From: Rhodoferax sp.
GTDB lineage: Bacteria; Pseudomonadota; Gammaproteobacteria; Burkholderiales; Burkholderiaceae_C
NCBI RefSeq assembly: GCF_030653815.1
Contig: NZ_JAURYQ010000031.1
Location: 1 to 64,000, forward strand
Direction of reading: 5' to 3'
Length of the DNA: 64,000 bases
Shown here piece by piece: positions 36,109 to 44,436 of this stretch. Each line of letters begins with the position of its first letter. Within the stretch, counting starts at the first letter, position 1. The notes below the pieces were generated by a model that was given only the letters and a program-made list of their open reading frames with translations, made no database searches and was not told where the DNA came from. The position numbers and the translations under genes are program-made.

Positions 36109-37128
36109 TTAAATTTCAATCATTACTTTGACGACGTGTTCCTTTTTCTGACTTAAGACATCAAGGCCTTCCTGCGTATGCTCAAGATCCATCGTCTGCG
36201 TAATGAAGTCCATCAAATCGAGGCCGTTATTGATCATGTCCGCAGCCTCCTTGAAATCTTTCGTTTCATAGGTCATCGCGCCGTACATGGTGAGTTCGTT
36301 AATGACGATCTGATAAGAATAGAAAGGTATTTTTTCGGTAATCATGGCAATAATTCCGATTTCGCCACGTTTTCTGACACATGCGGTCGCTTGGTCAACA
36401 ATATTATTTGCACCAGCGGCAATCAGCGCGAGATCGGCGCCTCGGCCATTAGTCAGTTTTTTGACGGCTTCCACCACATCTGATTCAAGAGGATTGATAG
36501 CAAGGGTTGCACCATGTTTGAGGGCCATCTCACGGTTGAATTCAGCCGTGTCGGTACAGACAACGTGTTTGTAGCCCATTTGCTTGGCAACAACCAAGGT
36601 AAGCAGACCGATGGTTCCAGAACCCAGGATAACCAGGCAGTCCTTTTCCTGGACGGTCGATTTTCTCAATGCACGCACGGCCACGGCAAGCGGCTCTATC
36701 ATGGTGCCCATTTTGTAGCTCACCTCGTCATTCAATTTGTGTATGGTGACCTCAGGTGCATTGAAATACTCTACAAAAACACCGATCCACTTTGCAGTTC
36801 CAGGAACAACCTTGGTACTGCATAAATTCACGAGACCTTGTTTGCAGTATTCGCATACGCCACAACCAAATTGCGGTTCAACCGTGACACGATCACCGAT
36901 CTTGACTGTTTTGACATTCTTGCCGATCTCAACGACATCGCCAGCAACCTCGTGCCCAAGGATGGCCGGCGGTTTACGGAACGCGTGGGTTCCTCTGAAA
37001 AGGTGCAGGTCTGAGCCGCAAACCCCAACGGTTTTTACTTTGATCAAAACCTCATCATCTTTGATGACGGGTCGATCGACCTGCTGAATGGAAACCTTTT
37101 CAAGATCAGTAACGAGTGCTGCTTTCAT
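36109..37128 (-). CDS. Zinc-dependent alcohol (polyol/sugar-acid) dehydrogenase
   Basis: The 339-residue medium-chain dehydrogenase has the catalytic zinc ligands in GVCGSDLH and GHEVAGDV, the structural zinc cluster CGVCEYCKQGLVNLC, and the NAD-binding LGSGTIGLL. It resembles sorbitol/threonine/L-idonate dehydrogenase-like enzymes, so oxidation of a secondary hydroxyl, here likely on a sugar acid to give a 3-oxo acid, is a fair inference. It lies between the TRAP operon and the second kinase, on the same strand, with its own 140-base upstream region. Composition is AT-rich like the TRAP genes. Confidence 0.88.
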   Translation of the reverse strand: MKAALVTDLEKVSIQQVDRPVIKDDEVLIKVKTVGVCGSDLHLFRGTHAFRKPPAILGHEVAGDVVEIGKNVKTVKIGDRVTVEPQFGCGVCEYCKQGLVNLCSTKVVPGTAKWIGVFVEYFNAPEVTIHKLNDEVSYKMGTMIEPLAVAVRALRKSTVQEKDCLVILGSGTIGLLTLVVAKQMGYKHVVCTDTAEFNREMALKHGATLAINPLESDVVEAVKKLTNGRGADLALIAAGANNIVDQATACVRKRGEIGIIAMITEKIPFYSYQIVINELTMYGAMTYETKDFKEAADMINNGLDLMDFITQTMDLEHTQEGLDVLSQKKEHVVKVMIEI

Positions 37129-37191
37129 GGCATTTTTTCCTATATAAATTAAATTTGAATATTTGAACTGGACACGTGGTTTACGCCGGTC

Positions 37192-37201
37192 AATTCATAT
37201 C
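37192..37201 (-). promoter_or_regulatory. GATATGAATT element, copy 2 (upstream of the dehydrogenase)
   Basis: On the minus strand this reads GATATGAATT, with ATCGATCAAAA before it, 64 bases before the dehydrogenase start. It is the second copy of the ten-mer found at 36081 and 40071. Confidence 0.45.
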
Positions 37202-37211
37202 TTTTGATCGA

Positions 37212-37234
37212 TCATGATTTGATTTCATGATTTG
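37212..37234. repeat. Tandem TCATGATTTG repeat
   Basis: TCATGATTTG occurs at 37212-37221 and again at 37225-37234, a 13-base period, beside the second GATATGAATT copy. Repeated half-sites in this 140-base AT-rich gap suggest a regulator-binding region for the dehydrogenase promoter. Confidence 0.35.
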
Positions 37235-37268
37235 CATCCTTGCTAGAGTTAATCGCTGGTCAACTAAA

Positions 37269-38654
37269 TTAGGTATTGCCATGGAGCGCTTTTACAAAAT
37301 AAGACTCGTCGCCCATTTGTCCGCCCTTCAAGGCAATTTCCAATCTATCGAGGTGCTTTTGTTTTGAAATGACCCGGCATAGTGGCGCACCTGGCGCAAG
37401 GCGGGCTTCAATCGCAAGGGCGTCGGGTGCAAGTACGCGGGTAATCTGGCTTGACGTGTCACCCCCGGACAACAACAGGCGGCGCAACGGCGTTGCGAGC
37501 AGGATGGCCTTGACGATCAGTCCGAGTCGCATGCCAAGCAGGCGACCGCCGCCGTGTTTTGCTTCTTCTCTTAACTTTCCGAGCGACATGAGTGAGCCAA
37601 TCATGGCTTCGATGCGGAGATCTTGTGGACCACGAGCAGTATGCAGCATGACGCTGTTACCTTGCTGAAGCTGTTCTACAACGGCCGAAACCAAGCTGGA
37701 TGCGGCTGACTCCCAACGTACTTCATCGACGAGCTCGCACGCATCAATCGGCATGTCGATGAAGCCGGCGGCGATGGCCTTCTCAATTTGAAGCGCACTG
37801 AGCGAAGATGCGCTACCCGAGATGGCCAGCACTCTGTCGACGCCAGCGAATGAATCATATTTTGGCGCTGGCAGTGTTTCCTGGCTACGTTCACGCCACC
37901 ACTGCGTGAGCGCGTACTCAACACCGGAGGAGCCGACGACAAAGGCTGTTCCCAGCCTGGTCGCATGTGCGTCAAGCAGCCTGCCCACTTCAGTCATATG
38001 CTCGTGGGTCAAACCGTCAAAAAGCACTGCGTCAGGCTGTGCGCCGGCTAGTGCCGCCCACCCCTCATCCATTGCAGCGCGCTCCTTTGCGAAGTTCGAA
38101 ACCACAAACTTGTCTATGGTCAGACTGGTTTGACGGCCCAGAAATTGCGTCAGATCGCTCTCGTCTATCGGCGTGACGGGATGCACGCTCATGATGGGGT
38201 GTTTGTCAATCCGATACGTCAAGCCATCGGTCCCCGATCTTGCGAACAGGTTTCCAAAAAGGCAGTACCTGGCAAGCGCAGGAGTGCCGGCCACGATCGG
38301 TATAAGCGCCGGGCCAAAAATCCTGCGCCCAATTTCCATGACCCGACCGATACTGCCAATGAACGGCGAACTGTCAAACGTGGAACAGACCTTGTAATGC
38401 ACGATGGGTGCCTTGAGATCTGCCAGTGACTGGAGGATCGACGGCAACGTTGCGTCCATTTCTGAGGGCGACATGCCACGGCTGTCACCAGCGATCCCAA
38501 TGGCATCAAACGCATCGAGTTCCTGTAGCGTATCTGCTGTCGGTGTGTTCAAAAACAGCGCGCAACGAAGGCCCGCAAAGGCTAGCACTTCGAGCGCATC
38601 AGTAGAGCCAGTGAAGTCGTCGCCATAGAAGGCGAGGCGGAGCGACTTCTTCAT
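37269..38654 (-). CDS. Four-carbon acid sugar kinase family protein (DUF1537), OiaK-like candidate
   Basis: The 461-residue protein has the DUF1537 hallmarks: AFYGDDFTGSTDALEVLAFAG at the start, YKVCSTFDSS for sugar-acid binding and LLLSGGDTSSQITRVL at the ATP site, distinct from the otnK product 7 kb away. It directly follows the RuBisCO-like gene (18 bases to the ATG at 38654; an ATG at 38669 only two bases after the stop is the alternative), so the two are coupled. In apionate catabolism a kinase of this family (OiaK) makes the substrate of a RuBisCO-like enzyme. I infer that role here; specificity is not shown. Confidence 0.82.
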   Translation of the reverse strand: MKKSLRLAFYGDDFTGSTDALEVLAFAGLRCALFLNTPTADTLQELDAFDAIGIAGDSRGMSPSEMDATLPSILQSLADLKAPIVHYKVCSTFDSSPFIGSIGRVMEIGRRIFGPALIPIVAGTPALARYCLFGNLFARSGTDGLTYRIDKHPIMSVHPVTPIDESDLTQFLGRQTSLTIDKFVVSNFAKERAAMDEGWAALAGAQPDAVLFDGLTHEHMTEVGRLLDAHATRLGTAFVVGSSGVEYALTQWWRERSQETLPAPKYDSFAGVDRVLAISGSASSLSALQIEKAIAAGFIDMPIDACELVDEVRWESAASSLVSAVVEQLQQGNSVMLHTARGPQDLRIEAMIGSLMSLGKLREEAKHGGGRLLGMRLGLIVKAILLATPLRRLLLSGGDTSSQITRVLAPDALAIEARLAPGAPLCRVISKQKHLDRLEIALKGGQMGDESYFVKALHGNT

Positions 38655-38671
38655 ACAGTTTTCCGTCATGA

Positions 38672-39949
38672 TCAGGCGCGGCTGAACTTGGTGAGTGCGT
38701 TTTGAAGGGCCGGGTGTGTCTGCGCGAACGCGTCCAGGCTGACGCCAGCTACAGCAGCTTCCCAACCCTCACGCATGCTCAAAACACCTGCGGCGATGCC
38801 ATCCGGGTGACCCAGGATGCCACCACCCGCGAGATGCATCAGATCCGTCGAACCGAGATTGGCATAAAGATCCGGCGCCTGCGAGGCCCACTGTCCCGAC
38901 GAAAATACCGGCATCAGGGGCTTGACACCCGCAAAAGGAGCCAGGCAAGACTTCGCAGACGCGAGGACCGAATCGTCTGACTCGCTGAACTTGCCGCGAA
39001 TACCATTCACGTGAAGATGGTCCACACCCACCAGACGCCAAATTTTTTGATAGGCAGCGAATGAAAATCCTAGGTTCGGATGACGCGAGAACGCGCCCCA
39101 GCCGTTTCGATGGCCGTGAATTGGAAGCTCGGTATGTTTGCGCAGATACTCTACGCCAGCAAAGCCAACCCAATTCGCGCTCACCATGACGCAGGTGCCT
39201 CCAGCAGCCAGCACCGCATCGTGGCGACGCAACATCTCGTCGATGCCGCCCGAGATATTAAAGGCATACATCGGCATGCGCCCGAGTCGGTCAGCGTGCC
39301 GCTTCAATACAGCCATGACAGCGTGGAGCCGCTCGTCAAAAGGAGCGTACGGCGGATCGGCAAGCAGTTCGTCATCCTTGATGAAGTCGATATCGGCCGC
39401 ACACAAGGCATCGACCATCTCGGCTGTCTCGGCCGCTGATAGCCCAATGCTTGGCTTGATGATGGTGCCAATAAATGGTCGACCGTGGATCCCTGCTTTT
39501 TCTCTTGTACCTTCAATCCCGAATTTTGGCCCCGGGAATTGGCTTGCGTAGGTCGAAGGCATGTCGATATCGAGTAGCTTCAGGCCCGTGATTTCACCTA
39601 ACTCAAAGAGATTACCGGCAACTGTGGCCAGCAGCGTGGGAATATTGGGACCGACGTTCGAGATGGGAAATGCGATTTCGATCTCTGCGCGATGGTAGAT
39701 ACCCTTGTACTCCCGTCGCTCGGAAAATGCACTGCGCAGTGACGGCTCAAGCGCAGGAGGTTGCGTATCGATGCGCGTGACACGAGCACGAGAACGTTCT
39801 TTGAGCGCATCGGTTTCGCCAGGCAGAGACATGAAGGTTCCGCTCGATTGCTCACCCGCAATGATGTCGGCCGCCTTTTCGGTAGGCACAGAACTTTCAA
39901 TGAGGTAGCGCGCCGTGAATTCGGGGCGGCAAGAGCTTTGCTTAGACAT
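38672..39949 (-). CDS. RuBisCO-like protein with near-complete RuBisCO active site (OiaT/OiaX-like candidate)
   Basis: The 425-residue protein is a RuBisCO large-subunit homologue. By alignment to spinach RuBisCO (by eye) it keeps E33 (E60), T38 (T65), N113 (N123), K165 (K175), carbamate lysine K191 with D193/E194 (K201, D203, E204), H280 (H294), H313 (H327), loop-6 K320 (K334), S350 (S379) and the G375-G377 phosphate loop. Two changes stand out: F39 for W66 and S167 for K177, so it is not a CO2-fixing enzyme. RLPs next to DUF1537 kinases act on 3-oxo-isoapionate 4-phosphate, as decarboxylase (OiaX) or transcarboxylase/hydrolase (OiaT). It heads the transcript that continues into the kinase gene. 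Confidence 0.88.
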   Translation of the reverse strand: MSKQSSCRPEFTARYLIESSVPTEKAADIIAGEQSSGTFMSLPGETDALKERSRARVTRIDTQPPALEPSLRSAFSERREYKGIYHRAEIEIAFPISNVGPNIPTLLATVAGNLFELGEITGLKLLDIDMPSTYASQFPGPKFGIEGTREKAGIHGRPFIGTIIKPSIGLSAAETAEMVDALCAADIDFIKDDELLADPPYAPFDERLHAVMAVLKRHADRLGRMPMYAFNISGGIDEMLRRHDAVLAAGGTCVMVSANWVGFAGVEYLRKHTELPIHGHRNGWGAFSRHPNLGFSFAAYQKIWRLVGVDHLHVNGIRGKFSESDDSVLASAKSCLAPFAGVKPLMPVFSSGQWASQAPDLYANLGSTDLMHLAGGGILGHPDGIAAGVLSMREGWEAAVAGVSLDAFAQTHPALQNALTKFSRA

Positions 39950-40070
39950 TCTTTAACACTACTATGTGTGTGATATTTTCGAATTAGAAATTTTTAAGAA
40001 GGACGCATTGTTTTGTCTTTTGTCCCTTCTATGTTTCGAATAATATGGTCCACCATCCAATTAATCAATC

Positions 40071-40080
40071 GATATGAATT
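40071..40080 (+). promoter_or_regulatory. GATATGAATT element, copy 3 (RLP/LysR divergent region)
   Basis: Third copy of the ten-mer, preceded by AATCAATC, in the 228-base region between the RuBisCO-like gene (minus) and the LysR gene (plus), 122 bases from the RLP start and 98 from the LysR start. Suggests the three promoters share a regulator. Confidence 0.45.
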
Positions 40081-40112
40081 CTTTAATTTATGCAAAAAAC
40101 TCACAATAAGCC

Positions 40113-40127
40113 AGGGAAAACCCTAGC
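40113..40127. promoter_or_regulatory. AGGGAAAACCCTAGC element upstream of the LysR gene
   Basis: Differs by one base from the element at 24423-24437 upstream of a dctP gene. It lies 51 bases before the LysR start, within the divergent promoter region. Confidence 0.4.
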
Positions 40128-40177
40128 CTTGTTGATGCGCCTTTGCCATGAGTTCGTGTTGAACCAAATAACAAATC

Positions 40178-41062
40178 ATGAAGATACCGAAACCCTCACT
40201 CAATGCACTACGCGCCTTCGAGGCAACTGCCCGACTTCGCAGCTTTACTGATGCGGCAAATGAGCTGTCAGTCACTCACGGGGCCGTGAGCCGACATGTA
40301 CGGTCGCTGGAAGAGACGCTCGGAATCCAGTTGCTACACCGCAATGCACATGCCACCGAGCCAACGCCGCAAGGCTTTCGACTTGCCGAAGGCTTGACTT
40401 CTGCTTTTAAACAAATACAAACCAGCATCGAACAATTGATGTCTGGACCCGTGACACTTTCATGTTCAGAGTCGATCATGATGTACTGGCTGATTCCACG
40501 AATTGCGCAGTTCCGGCAGCTGAATCCGATGGTGGATCTTCGCGTCAACATGAGTTCAAGCCTGGAGGATTTTGCGCGTGAAAACATCAGCGTGGCGATT
40601 CGCCTCTCGACCAGAGAGCTTCCAAAAGAAGCCGTGAAGGTAGACGTTGTGGAAGAATGGATTGGGCCGGTTTGCACAGCCGAGTACATGCAATTAGCAC
40701 GCCTTCAATCGGTTGACGACTTAAGTCGCACACGTTTGCTGGCAACCAAGACAAGGCCCCTGGCTTGGTCAGAATGGTATCGCACATCCGGTCATGCCAA
40801 CAATCGGTTCAAGATTGCCGATTCATTTGAGCATTTCTACCTCATGATTCAGGCCGCAAAGTGTGGGCTCGGGGTCGCTAATGTTCCGCGAATGCTGGTA
40901 CGCGACGACCTTAACGCAGGAACACTTGTTGCTCCCTTTGGGTTTGTACAAGGACCAAACAAAGTTTCGCTGTGGATCGCGGCCCATCAAAGCGCCAGAC
41001 CCGAAACAATCGCCGTCGAAGACTGGTTGATCGCAGAACTCAGACGGGCAGAAAAGGATTAG
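40178..41062 (+). CDS. LysR-family transcriptional regulator (GcvA-like)
   Basis: The 294-residue protein has the N-terminal winged helix (about 5-63, LNALRAFEATARLRSFTDAANELSVTHGAVSRHVRSLE region) and a periplasmic-binding-like effector domain from about 90. The SLNALRAFEA opening places it in the GcvA/AmpR-like subgroup. It is divergent from the RuBisCO-like gene, the usual arrangement for a LysR regulator and its target, and so probably controls that transcript, with a sugar acid or phosphate as inducer. Whether it also acts at the TRAP and dehydrogenase promoters is suggested by a shared ten-mer. Confidence 0.9.
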   Translation: MKIPKPSLNALRAFEATARLRSFTDAANELSVTHGAVSRHVRSLEETLGIQLLHRNAHATEPTPQGFRLAEGLTSAFKQIQTSIEQLMSGPVTLSCSESIMMYWLIPRIAQFRQLNPMVDLRVNMSSSLEDFARENISVAIRLSTRELPKEAVKVDVVEEWIGPVCTAEYMQLARLQSVDDLSRTRLLATKTRPLAWSEWYRTSGHANNRFKIADSFEHFYLMIQAAKCGLGVANVPRMLVRDDLNAGTLVAPFGFVQGPNKVSLWIAAHQSARPETIAVEDWLIAELRRAEKD

Positions 41063-41108
41063 TGACGATTGCCGCCCCTGCTGATGCCATGCTCAAAGGG
41101 CTTTCACT

Positions 41109-41411
41109 TTAAAACCCCGCCCCGGTGCTCACCACCCGGTGCGCCACCAGGTCCAGCGCGGGCTTGGTGTTGCCCTGTTTGTCAGTCCAGACCTTGGGGT
41201 TCAGGTGGCCGGCGGCGGCCAGTGAGTCGCCGTCGCGCAGCGCCAGCAAAACGCTGCAGGGCACCTCGTCAAAGGCAATCAGGTTGACCATCAGGGGCTC
41301 ACCCTCGCTGCTCTGCGCGCGCACCCGCGCCACCACGTAGCTGCTGTCGCCCTTGCCCTGGCGCCGCTCCGGGTCACCGATCAGGCGGCCGGCAATCAAT
41401 CCATCAATCAT
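41109..41411 (-). CDS. Small SSB-like OB-fold protein
   Basis: The 100-residue protein opens MIDGLIAGRLIGDPERR and continues with SYVVARVRAQ and VNLIAFDEVPCSVLLALRDGDSLAAAGHLNP, the strand pattern of single-stranded DNA-binding proteins. It lacks the acidic C-terminal tail of housekeeping SSB and is shorter. Short paralogues of this kind occur singly in related chromosomes; the role may be DNA repair or uptake. It stands alone, convergent with the LysR gene. Confidence 0.75.
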   Translation of the reverse strand: MIDGLIAGRLIGDPERRQGKGDSSYVVARVRAQSSEGEPLMVNLIAFDEVPCSVLLALRDGDSLAAAGHLNPKVWTDKQGNTKPALDLVAHRVVSTGAGF

Positions 41412-41519
41412 TCACACACTCCTGGGCTTTCATTACAGGCCTGCATGGTAGCTGCAGACGCAGGGGCACTTGCAGCGCTGGCTATAGTGCAGGCTTGTTT
41501 TCATCTTTTGGAGTGGTGT

Positions 41520-41942
41520 ATGCGCGTGTGGCAACAGCCTGTTTCTGTGGCCGAACTGACCCGTATGAGCCTGGACACGGCGGTCAGTCATCTGGGGATC
41601 GAGTTTCTGGAAGTGGGCGACGATTTCATGACGGCCCGGGTGCCGGTGGATGCGCGTACCCGCCAACCCTTCGGCCTGCTGCACGGCGGTGTCAGCGTGG
41701 TGCTGGCCGAAACGCTGGGCTCAACGGCTGCCAACCTGGCCTGTCCTGCGGGTTACCGTGCCGTGGGCCTCGACATCAACGCCAACCACCTGCGCAGCAG
41801 CACCAGCGGCTGGGTCACCGGTACCACCCGCCCGGTGCACATCGGCCGCACCACCCAGGTCTGGCAGATCGACATGGTCAATGACGCCGGTGAACCGACC
41901 TGCGTGTCGCGCATCACCATGGCGGTGCTGGCACCGCGCTGA
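41520..41942 (+). CDS. Hotdog-fold thioesterase (MenI/EntH/PaaI type)
   Basis: The 140-residue protein has the hotdog thioesterase signature FGLLHGGVSVVLAETLGS, where the Glu of LAET is the catalytic acid, and the closing RPVHIGRTTQVWQI strands. Such enzymes hydrolyse acyl-CoA or aryl-CoA thioesters. I chose the ATG at 41520 because MRVWQQPVSVAEL starts the conserved part; an upstream start would add an unrelated hydrophobic stretch. It ends five bases before the convergent peptidase gene's stop. Confidence 0.85.
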   Translation: MRVWQQPVSVAELTRMSLDTAVSHLGIEFLEVGDDFMTARVPVDARTRQPFGLLHGGVSVVLAETLGSTAANLACPAGYRAVGLDINANHLRSSTSGWVTGTTRPVHIGRTTQVWQIDMVNDAGEPTCVSRITMAVLAPR

Positions 41943-41946
41943 AGCG

Positions 41947-43428
41947 TTACGCCAGCGCAGCCGCCGCAATCACCTGCGCCACCGCAGCGGTGAGCTTTTT
42001 GGCATAGGGCACATGCAAAAACTCGTTGGGGCCGTGGGCGTTGCTCTTGGGGCCAAGCACACCGCAAACCATCATCTGCGCCTTGGGAAAGCCGGTGGAC
42101 AGCATGTTCATGAGCGGAATGGTGCCGCCCTGGCCAATGTAGCCGCAGGGCGCGCCGAAATAGTCTTGTGAGGCGCGTTGCAGCGCCTGCTCGAACCAGG
42201 GCGCGGTGCCGGGTGCGTTCCAGCCGGTGGCACCGGCACCGCCTTCAAACGTGACCTTGGCCTGGTAGGGCGCATTGTCTTCCAGCAGGGTTTTGAGCTC
42301 GGCCACGGCGCTGGCCGCGTCAATCAGCGGCGGCAGGCGCAAGGACAGTTTGAAGGCGGTGTAAGGGCGCAGCACATTGCCGGCGTTCTTGAGTTCGGGC
42401 AGACCGTCGGCGCCGGTCACGCTCAAGGTCGGTGTCCAGGTGCGCGCCAGAAGGGCTTGCAAGGGGTCGCTGGTGGTGGGCAACATGGTCTGGCTGCTGC
42501 CGCCGCAATCGGCATGTGCCCAGGGGAAGCGCTTGAACAGTTCTTCACCCAGGATGGCCGCCGTGGCTTTGGCCTGGGCCAGCCGGTCTGCGGGCACCTC
42601 GCAATGGAAACTGGCGGGCAGCAAACGGCCGCTGGCGCTGTCTTCCAACCGGTCCAGCAGATGGCGCAGGATGCGAAAACTCGACGGCACCAGGCCGCTG
42701 GCATCGCCCGAATGCACGCCCTCAGTCAGCACCTCGACCCTGAGCGTGCCGCTGGCCATGCCGCGCAGGCTGTTGGTCATCCACAGCTGATCGTAATTGC
42801 CGGCGCCCGAGTCCAGGCAAATCACCAGACCCACATCGCCCAGGCGCTTGCGCAGCGTGTCGATGTAAGGCAGCAGGTCGTACGAGCCGCTTTCTTCGCA
42901 GGTTTCCACCAGGCCGACGATGCGCGGGTGCGCGGTCTGCTGGGTTTTGAGCGCCTGAATGGCGGTGATGGCCGCGTAAATGGCGTAACCGTCATCGGCA
43001 CCGCCGCGGCCATAGAGCTTGCCGTCTTCATACTTGGGCGTCCACGGTCCCAGGTCAGAGCGCCAGCCGGTGAATTCGGGCTGCTTGTCGAGGTGGCCGT
43101 ACATCAGCACGGTCTGATCAGACACCGCCTGGTTGCTGTTGCCGGTAGAAGCAGCCACTTCAAAAAACAGCACCGGTGTGCGCCCGGGCAAACGGATGAT
43201 CTCCAATGTCAGGCCCGCCACTTTCTGCGCCTGCACCCACTCGAAGGCGTTCTGCACCACTTTCTCAATCAGGCCATGCTGCGCCCAGTCGGCATCGAAC
43301 ATGGGGGATTTGGCGGGAATGGCGATGTAGTTCGTGAGTTGCCTGACCAGGTCAGCGTCCCAGGCCTGGCTGACCTGACTCAAAGCCTGGCTGGCGTTCA
43401 GAAGCGATGGGGCGATGCGTGCGTTCAT
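41947..43428 (-). CDS. M20-family metallopeptidase (dipeptidase/carboxypeptidase)
   Basis: The 493-residue enzyme has the M20 metal-site motifs MYGHLDKQPEF, GRGGADDGYA, the catalytic glutamates in ETCEESGS and the CLDSGAG aspartate. An inserted dimerisation domain follows before the final GGTIPLMN stretch. It resembles cytosolic M20 peptidases such as carnosine dipeptidase-like enzymes (M20A/F). No signal peptide is present. Function is likely general peptide turnover; the precise substrate is unknown. Confidence 0.87.
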   Translation of the reverse strand: MNARIAPSLLNASQALSQVSQAWDADLVRQLTNYIAIPAKSPMFDADWAQHGLIEKVVQNAFEWVQAQKVAGLTLEIIRLPGRTPVLFFEVAASTGNSNQAVSDQTVLMYGHLDKQPEFTGWRSDLGPWTPKYEDGKLYGRGGADDGYAIYAAITAIQALKTQQTAHPRIVGLVETCEESGSYDLLPYIDTLRKRLGDVGLVICLDSGAGNYDQLWMTNSLRGMASGTLRVEVLTEGVHSGDASGLVPSSFRILRHLLDRLEDSASGRLLPASFHCEVPADRLAQAKATAAILGEELFKRFPWAHADCGGSSQTMLPTTSDPLQALLARTWTPTLSVTGADGLPELKNAGNVLRPYTAFKLSLRLPPLIDAASAVAELKTLLEDNAPYQAKVTFEGGAGATGWNAPGTAPWFEQALQRASQDYFGAPCGYIGQGGTIPLMNMLSTGFPKAQMMVCGVLGPKSNAHGPNEFLHVPYAKKLTAAVAQVIAAAALA

Positions 43429-43548
43429 GAAAAGTCCTTGCGTGGTGCGTCAACCTGAGGGGCAGATCATGCCACGACTCGATATTGACAGGCTCTGTCA
43501 CCCCGCAACTCAGAGACAATGGTTGATGGACACCCCAGGAGATTCATT

Positions 43549-44433
43549 GTGAACCCATCCCTCGACATGCTCAACCGCCAATTTGCCCTGCCGGGCGCGC
43601 TGCATTTTGTCAATGGCAGCGGCGACTTGGCCGTAGCCGAAATCCAGACACCACTGGCCAGCGCGCGTGTGGCGCTGCAGGGGGCGCACCTGCTGGCCTG
43701 GCAACCCGCGGGGGCAACACCCGTGATCTGGTTGTCACAAGCGGCCATGTTTGCGCCGGGTACACCCGTGCGTGGTGGTGTGCCAGTGTGCTGGCCCTGG
43801 TTTGGCGCGCGTGACGGCCTGCCAGCGCATGGTTTTGTGCGCACCCGCATGTGGCAGGTGCGCGCGGCGTCGACGGATGAAACCGGGCAGGTGGTGCTGC
43901 GCCTGGGCCTGCAGGACGATGCCGACACGCGTGCGCTGTGGGACCATGCGTTTGACCTGGAACTGGTGCTGACCGTCGGCACCACCCTGGGCATGACGCT
44001 CATCAGCCGCAACACCGGGGACCAGCCCTTCACCCTGACCGATGCGCTGCACACCTACTTTTGCGTGGCTGACATTGAGCGGACCACGGTGCAGGGCCTG
44101 GACGGCTGCGATTACCTCGACAAGGTGCAGAACTTTGCCTGGGCCCGGCAATCAGGCCCGGTTGAATTCGCCGACGAGACCGACCGTATTTACGTCGACA
44201 CCACGGCTGATTGCCTGATCGAAGACCAGGTGCAACGGCGCAGCATTCGGGTGAGTAAACGCGGCAGCAGTTCCACCGTGGTCTGGAACCCGTGGCGCGA
44301 CAAAGTGTTTGCCGACATGGCCGCGGGCGAGTACCAGCAGATGCTGTGCGTGGAAACCTGCAACGCCGGGCCCGACCAGGTCAACCTGACCCCGGGCCAG
44401 TCACATGTGCTGACCGCCCACATTTCTTTGTAG
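43549..44433 (+). CDS. D-hexose-6-phosphate mutarotase (YeaD-like)
   Basis: The 294-residue protein belongs to the aldose-1-epimerase fold: the early RGGVPVCWPWFGARDGLPAHGFVR stretch is the sugar-phosphate epimerase hallmark, with catalytic histidine in AHGF, and later TDALHTYFCVADIERTTV and TSVVWNPW-like (STVVWNPWRDK) motifs. It interconverts anomers of glucose 6-phosphate. I chose GTG at 43549 because AGGAG lies seven bases upstream; an ATG at 43519 is in frame but lacks a site. It is monocistronic. Confidence 0.88.
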   Translation: MNPSLDMLNRQFALPGALHFVNGSGDLAVAEIQTPLASARVALQGAHLLAWQPAGATPVIWLSQAAMFAPGTPVRGGVPVCWPWFGARDGLPAHGFVRTRMWQVRAASTDETGQVVLRLGLQDDADTRALWDHAFDLELVLTVGTTLGMTLISRNTGDQPFTLTDALHTYFCVADIERTTVQGLDGCDYLDKVQNFAWARQSGPVEFADETDRIYVDTTADCLIEDQVQRRSIRVSKRGSSSTVVWNPWRDKVFADMAAGEYQQMLCVETCNAGPDQVNLTPGQSHVLTAHISL

Positions 44434-44436
44434 GAG

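Noticed and set aside
38672..39949. Reading the RuBisCO homologue as a true carboxylase
   Set aside because: W66 and K177 are replaced, no phosphoribulokinase or carboxysome gene is near, and the partner gene is an acid-sugar kinase.
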